From Gnetum montanum (Eukaryota > Streptophyta > Gnetopsida > Gnetales > Gnetaceae): DNA of 64,000 bases. Both the position numbers and the translations under genes were made by a program. Below, in pieces: positions 58,467-64,000 of the stretch. How positions within the stretch are numbered: the first letter of the stretch is position 1; every line of letters starts with the position of its first letter. The notes beneath the pieces are model-generated. The model was not told where the DNA came from. It saw only the letters and a list, made by a program, of their open reading frames with translations, and made no database searches. The stretch lies in assembly GCA_015680685.1 (NCBI GenBank), contig MNCI01005969.1, positions 438,726 to 502,725 on the forward strand, read 5' to 3'.

Positions 58467-59349
58467 TGATGAAGCATCTAGTGGACAACGTCGACTGGGC
58501 CACATCACCAAAGCCTCGTCAATGCGGCCGTGTCAACGTGACCCCATCGACGCATCTTTCCACGTGTTGATGTGGCCTTAGCAACATAGAGTTCATTTTC
58601 CACTATAAATATGCATGCACCTACCGCATTTTGGAACTTTTTTGTCAAGTTGTAGCGAAGCTCTTGTAGTTTGTTTCTGCAGGAGTTGGACTATTTTCCC
58701 AAGTGCATGTCCGCAGTGTGATGCTTGTAATTGTACAAATCCTTTATTCGAGTGTGACGTACTTGGACATGCACATGATCAATAATAAAGATCGAGATTA
58801 CTCCATCATTGTAGCATTCACTTAGTTTTAATTATTTAATTGTTATTGTTATTTATTGTTTTTTAGTTAATATTTCTTTACCATCATTTACTATTCTTGT
58901 TGTTAAATGCGGAATGAGTATGACTTAATTACGAACATTGAAGTGTAACTACTTGGTAACCCAGTAGCATATCTAGGAGAGCTTAAGTAATGTGTGCTTG
59001 GTAGTCCCAGAAGTAGTACATGAGGTCTAAGATGCGTACAGATGCTTAAGGACGGATGCTCATCGTACTTAGGCTAGCTTAGACTTCATTTCCTATCACT
59101 TATTAGTTTAATCAAGATTATTTTCCATTGTCTCTAGGAGTAGCACTAGTTTAGGATCACATCATTCAAGTCACTCTAAACTAAACCATACATGATAAGC
59201 GAATACTAGTCTAGGTGGGAAGACAACGAACTGCGATCAACGTGTAGTTATCTAGATACCACAACTAGTTCATCTACGGAGTTCGACTAGATCATGCGTA
59301 CACACTCATATTCATATGGTTGAGTGTAGGGGTACCTCTCCACTCATCA
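58467..59349 (+). repeat. Element L 3' LTR (883 bp)
   Basis: TGATGAAGCATCTAGTGGAC... preceded by the tract CTCAGTCATGGGGGTA (58451-58466). U3 has GTCGAC/GTCAACG words instead of GATATC, then TATA (CTATAAATATGC) at about 58601; R/U5 as in F; end CTCTCCACTCATCA. Confidence 0.88.
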
Positions 59350-59552
59350 ATTATCATCTATGCAAATTTATCTAAGTACATATGCACTCGAATAAAATGT
59401 CATACAATATCATAAATCAATGCTATAGGCACTGAGAGGGAAAAGATTCGAACTTTTGAAGTAAGAAACTATAAGAATTTGGCTATGGCTAAGATCGAAA
59501 GGTGCCATAAATGTGAGGGGTGTGTGCATTTATATAGGCAATGATTACATCA
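59350..59552 (-). repeat. LTR J, segment 3 (U3/R end)
   Basis: After the L TSD: GCACTCGAATAAAATGTCAT and TAGGCACTGAGAGG match R of other LTRs reversed; reverse TATA (TTTATATAGGC) at 59528-59538. The border is uncertain: TTACATCA ends at 59552, but U3 may run to about 59590. Confidence 0.55.
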
Positions 59553-59599
59553 ACATCGACGTACCTGCATTAATACATCTTAGCATGATCTTTTTCCTA

Positions 59600-61267
59600 A
59601 TATGTCTTATCAATAAAAAGAAATTTCTTGCAAATATCAATATTTTTCTTTGTAATATTAGCTCTTTATTTGTAAATCATTTAAATGAGAAGAATTAGAC
59701 TTGTAGTAATCATCAAGAGAAAAATGATTGAATATTTTGTCAACTAGATAGATTTTATATCTCTAATGTTTCTTTTTGAAAGCCTACACAAAGAGTAAAA
59801 GTGCATACAGATGCTACTTTGTTAGACCATTTTCCTATGAATATTTTTGTCTCTAGATTCATTTCTCGTTTTTTCAAAAGTATAAGCTTTTTCAAATAAG
59901 TAGAAAAAAATTTGAAAAATTGATTTACGATATTATTAATCTATCTAAAGTTGACAATAGTTTGCCAAAAGCTTTTCTAATTATCTTGAAAGGATGATAG
60001 ATCTATTTTTCTTTTAACTCTAAAGTTGTATATTAGATAATTATGAGTATGATATGATTCATAACAAATTTAATGATGTTTAGAGAATGCAATTAACACC
60101 AAACTTTTGGATAATAAAAATAAGAGATATTTTGAAATTTTCCACCATTTCAAAAATTCAAAATTTTTATTGTATCTTATTTATTAAGTTCTTCCTATCG
60201 GGACTTGTCCTTGACATATGGGAATTTTATATCATTCTTAATGATTAACTTTATCTACTTTTTTCTTTTTGTATTTGAAAGTATCTTTATTTGAAAGCTT
60301 TACCATGTAATTATTTTCTAGTAGTAAGAGCATAACTATGCTTTCTCTTTAAGAATTAATTATTAGATTCTCAAAGATTTTACCTTTCACTTACAACTTC
60401 AAGTAGAAAAGCTTCTAGTGAAGGCTAAATAATTAGTTTGTTCCTTACAATATTAATTTCTTTTTGGTTTGTGGGTTCAAGTTTATGCTATAATTTATTT
60501 TAAATTTTTTTATAGGGAATATTTTTCTTCTATTTACAAGAAGCCATTTAGTGTGAAGCCAAAACTTGTGATATTACTTCTAAATAAGGAAAAGACATGA
60601 GCTTTTTCTTATCCCAAATAGGAGGATTTTCACAAATAGTTGTAGGGATGAAAACCTGAAAAGATATATCCAAAACCATTGAGCTTTTCTTTAGGCTCTC
60701 TTATATGTTGGTCATCTAATGTACTTTGAATTTTTCTAATTATTATTCATTTTTTAGGGTTTGACACCCCACCACATGGAAATGAGTTGATTCCACCTCT
60801 ACTCATTTTTATGTTTAAATATTACTAAAATTTGGCAAGTTTTCATGATTGTAAATTGGTGTTACAGTGAAGTAACTAATACAAAAAAAAAAAAAATCAT
60901 AAAATTCAAGTTTAATTATTTTCAAAGATATTTATATTTGATTAAATATTTTTAAACTTCAATCTCTTACAAGGTTTCTCTTTGTTTTAGTTCTATCTTA
61001 AAATTCTTTTCAAGAGGGCAAGAACAAATGCACTTACCCTATCCTACTTTAGCATTGTATTTACGTAGCACTAAAGTTAGATAAAACAATATGTTGCAAG
61101 TTGCATCAACAACCCTCAAATACCTAATTATGCAAGTTTAATGAAAAAGAGAGTAAAATATATAAGTTCAGTTAGGTAGATAGTATGCTATAGTATAATG
61201 AGAAAAAAATGAAATTTAAAATGAAGTACAAAAAGGGAACAATTGGATTTGGAATGTAAAAACTAAA
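59600..61267. other. AT-rich sequence without recognisable features
   Basis: No open frame of interest, no similarity to the elements in this window, no RNA gene seen. Homopolymer A run at about 60880-60896. Confidence 0.5.
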
Positions 61268-62063
61268 TGTAAGGTGTAACGACGGAAAGCGTCGGAAACA
61301 CGGAGAGGATTTCCGTGTACACAGTTTCAACCCGGATCCGTGCGAGGGTTGTGCTGGAGAAAACGAATTCGAGGTGCCCTGAACAGTCCTGTCGATCAGA
61401 CAAGGACTTAATCGGTAAATTTGTTAACGATCGTGTAACGAGATGACGATTTGATGTGCGAATGTAATACCAATTGACGAGAAAAATGAAATCTACTCCA
61501 AGATCATATCTTGAAAGCAATGAAAACGATGTAAACTATGCAAAACGACTGTAAAAATCAATGTAAACAGGATGCAATGAATTGAATTTAGAAAATGCAC
61601 GATCCCGAGATTTGGGATCTATTTTATGGACAAATATGATGAATACAACGGGATTTGCAAGCGAGCTCCGGTTTGGACGAAGTATCCACCACCAACAAGA
61701 AGCTATTTAGAGATTAAACAAGTAAAAGGTCAATCTACCTTGTTCACTAGCCAATCTGGGCACAAGGGAGTCAGGCTCGAAGCAAAATGTTCGCTAACTT
61801 GCAATCTCTGGCCAAAAAAGCTTCTCTCTATCATCCACTGCCTCAAATTTTTCGACCTCTTTTTGTTGCCAACTCTTTTTTTTTTGTTTCTTTGCCAACT
61901 CATCAATCAACTAACCAATCCTTTTTTTTGCCAACCCTTTGAGCGATGTCTGCCAGGGTATTTATAGGATTAGGGTTAGGAGAAGAACGCGGTTTAGATG
62001 ACGCGTGTCCTAGGCTCGCAGAATGTCATTGACCTAGCGTGCTGCAGCTGAAGCTTGTGATGC

Positions 62064-62318
62064 TACGCTGTGCTACACTCTGAAGCGTAGCATAGCGTAA
62101 CCACCCTTCAAGAAACAATTTTTAACCTTGTTTTTTGCGTTGAAAAATTTCAAGATTTTTGGTGAAAAAGAATAAACTGTCTTGCGGCTACGCTGCGATA
62201 TGCTGGGAAGCATATCGTGGCGTAATGACTGCTACTGTTTGAATTTTGCTATCCTTGTTGTGGCTATATCAACTGTGTTGTTTGCGTTACGCTACTCTAC
62301 GCTGCATAATGCGGTGTA
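62064..62318. repeat. Series of TACGCT-type imperfect palindromes
   Basis: Three hairpin-capable inverted repeats: arms 62064-62076/62087-62099 (one mismatch), 62189-62204/62209-62224 (two mismatches), 62298-62307/62309-62318 (two mismatches). All left arms begin TACGCTG. A related GCGTAGCGTAGC is at 62455. Confidence 0.75.
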
Positions 62319-62332
62319 ACATGCAAAAGGTT

Positions 62333-62392
62333 AAGATTTTGAATTATGGTTAACTTGCAAAGAAGATTTTGAATTATGGTTAACTTGCAAAG
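62333..62392. repeat. 30-bp exact tandem duplication
   Basis: AAGATTTTGAATTATGG...TTGCAAAG occurs at 62333-62362 and 62363-62392 without differences. Confidence 0.9.
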
Positions 62393-62560
62393 TTGAAGTG
62401 TTGTCACCGTGCATCCCTTGTTCTGTTCTGTCTTCCTGAAGTCTGCTGCTGAGCTGCGTAGCGTAGCAAGCCCTCAGCTGACAAAACAACTTGTTGAGAT
62501 GTGCAACTGTTTTCGGTGCTTCCATCGCTTGGATGTCTTGCTGCTACACTTGTAAAATCT

Positions 62561-63259
62561 TTGCCTAAACTTTGAGACTTTGCTGAATCATCGAGGTCTC
62601 GAAATTTCACGGTGTTTCATTAGGCAATATATATATATATTAAAAATAAAAATTCAATGTACAATAGTGGAGGAGCTCCAAAACAATAAAAAGGAAAGGC
62701 TAACAATTTTGGGATGCATTTTCAAGTTGTCATCCTTACAACCAATCTGGAAAAATTTCCACTCCAAAATAAGAATGTAAAAACTAGACTTAAAAAATGT
62801 CTCTTAAGGGCATTATAAAAATATAAGTTCAGTTAAGTAAACAACAAACCAAACAAGCCATAGTAACTCATGTCAAATTCTTCACTATCTTAACGGTTGA
62901 CACACTAACGAGGAGCCTAAATATATTGGATTTTGAATAATAAAATTAAACTTTTAAACAATAAAAATTTAAACCTAATTTTAACAACTATATGCTATGG
63001 CGCAGAAGCGTTTGCTTGCAGTTGAAATGTTTTGCTTTTACCGACACACAACCCAATTTCCACTACAGCAACCCATGCACGAAACTCCATACAGAAACTC
63101 GCAAACCATTACTACTCCATAACGTGAAAAATGAGAGCATGTAAAAGCGCAAATAGTATCTGCTGCGGTCCAAGAACAACGATAGAACATCTGCGAATCT
63201 CCGGATCGTGTTGAAACCAAAGAACAGGGGTTTATGAGCGGGTTTTTTCGGATGCAAAA
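62561..63259 (+). other. Upstream region of the PPR gene
   Basis: Contains a (TA)n run (62627-62640) and AT-rich DNA to about 62990, then more GC-balanced sequence from about 63000, probably promoter and 5' UTR. No clear TATA box can be assigned. An in-frame TGA at 63212-63214 closes the PPR frame upstream. Confidence 0.4.
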
Positions 63260-64000
63260 ATGCAGATACAGATTCAAATCCTAACACGTCTCCGCAGGGA
63301 TTGCCGGAGCAATGGTCCTCTGGATAACCTCAAACATTTATTGGAGCGAAATGCTTCAGCAAAATCTATCGCCACTTTGGATTCCCCATTGCAGGAATCC
63401 GAAAACCCTAGCGACAACACTGAAAAAACCAGCAACAGCCGCAGAAGCAGCGATTCCGTCCCAGATTACGCAACATTATCATTAAAAGGTTTGATCCGGA
63501 TGCATAGAGATCCAACCAAGGCATTGCTATTGTTTCGATGGGCAGCAGCCACAGAAAATCTGAGTCAGAATTTGCCCTTGTTCCGCCAGGTGTTTGGTTA
63601 TTTGCTCAAAGCTGACCAATTCGAAAGCGCCCGGGATTTGCTGTTCCACGAGGCAGATCCAGCCTGCGGCAGCATTTACGAGGAATTCGTAATGGCTTGT
63701 TGCAGATACAAGTTTTATTCGGAGGCCGCGGAATTTTTCTGCGAAATGATTTCGCTAGGGTTTCGGCCAACGGACAGGACTTGCTTTAAGATGCTGGATT
63801 GTTTTGTACGCGCGCGCAGGCCTGATTTGGTGCGGAGATGTTACAGACCTCTGATGCAGAATGCGGTTTCGCTTGATGTTCGGACCATTGGTTGTGTTGT
63901 CAGAGCTTTTTGCGTGGAGGGAAAGGCTTATGAAGCTCTGCATTCGGTTCAGGAACTTCTGGATTCTGGCTGGGTTCCGGATATCAAGGTATTCAATTCT
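63260..64000 (+). CDS. Pentatricopeptide-repeat (PPR) protein, N-terminal part
   Basis: 247 codons, open from ATG 63260 to the window end with no stop. It is the first ATG after an in-frame TGA (63212). Residues 1-30 are Arg/Leu-rich with few acids (MQIQILTRLRRDCRSNG), suiting an organelle transit peptide; 31-75 are Ser/Asn/Glu-rich. Residues 82-110 (RDPTKALLLFRWAAATEN) resemble the N-cap of P-class PPR proteins. Three 35-residue repeats then fit about 139-173 (FYSEAAEFFCEMISLGFRPT), 174-208 (LVRRCYRPLMQNAVSLD) and 209-243 (EALHSVQELLDSGWVPDIKV). PPR proteins bind organellar RNA for editing, splicing or stability; the exact role cannot be told from this part. Codon use is clean with no breaks, unlike everything to its left. 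No intron is seen. Confidence 0.88.
   Translation, partial: MQIQIQILTRLRRDCRSNGPLDNLKHLLERNASAKSIATLDSPLQESENPSDNTEKTSNSRRSSDSVPDYATLSLKGLIRMHRDPTKALLLFRWAAATENLSQNLPLFRQVFGYLLKADQFESARDLLFHEADPACGSIYEEFVMACCRYKFYSEAAEFFCEMISLGFRPTDRTCFKMLDCFVRARRPDLVRRCYRPLMQNAVSLDVRTIGCVVRAFCVEGKAYEALHSVQELLDSGWVPDIKVFNS

Larger units (their letters stand above)
54108..59349 (+). mobile_element. Element L: F-type gag-only element with an aberrant, inverted left LTR
   Basis: The right LTR is 58467-59349; TSD ATTAT at 54103-54107 and 59350-59354. The left end is not a normal LTR but 157 bp (54108-54264) matching the LTR 3' end in reverse, directly followed by the primer site. Interior: gag, 3' blocks and an ORF2 remnant keeping only the first and last parts. 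J sequence is continuous across the insertion, supporting a single event. Confidence 0.8.
61268..62560 (-). repeat. Possible solo LTR or other repeat (minus strand)
   Basis: Base composition changes at about 61268 (TGTAAGGTGTAACGACGG). On the minus strand there is a TATA box (CCTATAAATACC, about 61960-61971) with a palindrome-rich stretch upstream of it (62060-62320), the layout of an LTR U3/R. I found no matching TSD, primer site or polypurine tract, so this is tentative. The frame 61626-61967 ends in a poly-Phe/Leu run and looks fortuitous. Confidence 0.3.

Noticed and set aside
61275-62548. A solo LTR with exact ends TGTAACG...GCTACA
   Set aside because: Flanking 5-mers (TAAGG and CTTGT) do not match, and no primer site or polypurine tract is visible, so it is kept only as a low-confidence repeat.

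Overview
This window looks like intergenic DNA of a large, repeat-rich land-plant nuclear genome. The only host gene is the start of a pentatricopeptide-repeat (PPR) protein at the right edge (63260 to beyond 64000). Nearly everything from 1 to about 59.5 kb is LTR retrotransposon, mostly decayed by C-to-T type changes. I cannot name the species.

The repeats form a nest that can be unpicked by target-site duplications (TSDs). The outermost layer is a minus-strand LTR (J) of an older Ty3/gypsy element whose interior lies left of position 1. J is cut into 53-258, 53765-54107 and 59355 to about 59552. Composite element B (259-53759, TSD ATATA) sits inside J. Within B: element A (339-8104, TSD GCTGG) is in the 5' LTR; a solo LTR (10625-11606, TSD CCATC) is in the interior; element F (18570-45129, TSD GGGTG) is in the 3' interior; element E (47198-53456, minus strand, TSD CTTAT) is in the 3' LTR. 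Within F: a minus-strand Ty1/copia element G (19762-35227, TSD GGGAC/AGGAC) and a coding-free LTR pair H (36562-38972, TSD CAACC). Within G: an almost complete Ty3/gypsy element C (23927-33792, TSD ATTAC). Element L (54108-59349, TSD ATTAT) is a separate insertion into J. Part of B plus the left end of the E copy also occurs twice in tandem (10549-16483 and 17143-48646), joined by about 660 bp of unrelated filler.

A and C carry protease, reverse transcriptase, RNase H and integrase (A has lost protease and RT). B, E, F and L have a Gag region but no recognisable pol. They share LTR termini, a tRNA-Asp-type primer site, the polypurine tract and ordered 3' noncoding blocks with A/C, as expected of gag-only passengers mobilised in trans. 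F also carries a second, long, coiled-coil-rich ORF (41554-44353), now full of TAG stops. It is preceded by a U3-like TATA module and a possible intron, and L keeps only its two ends. This ORF, the inverted 157-bp left LTR of L, repeated internal polypurine-tract-like motifs and a stop codon shared by F and L inside Gag are the most unusual features.

From about 59.6 to 63.2 kb the DNA is AT-rich and mostly featureless, apart from an LTR-like block with palindromes at 61.3-62.5 kb. The PPR gene follows. All retroelement reading frames appear defective; the best preserved is the copia gag (34225-34842, minus).
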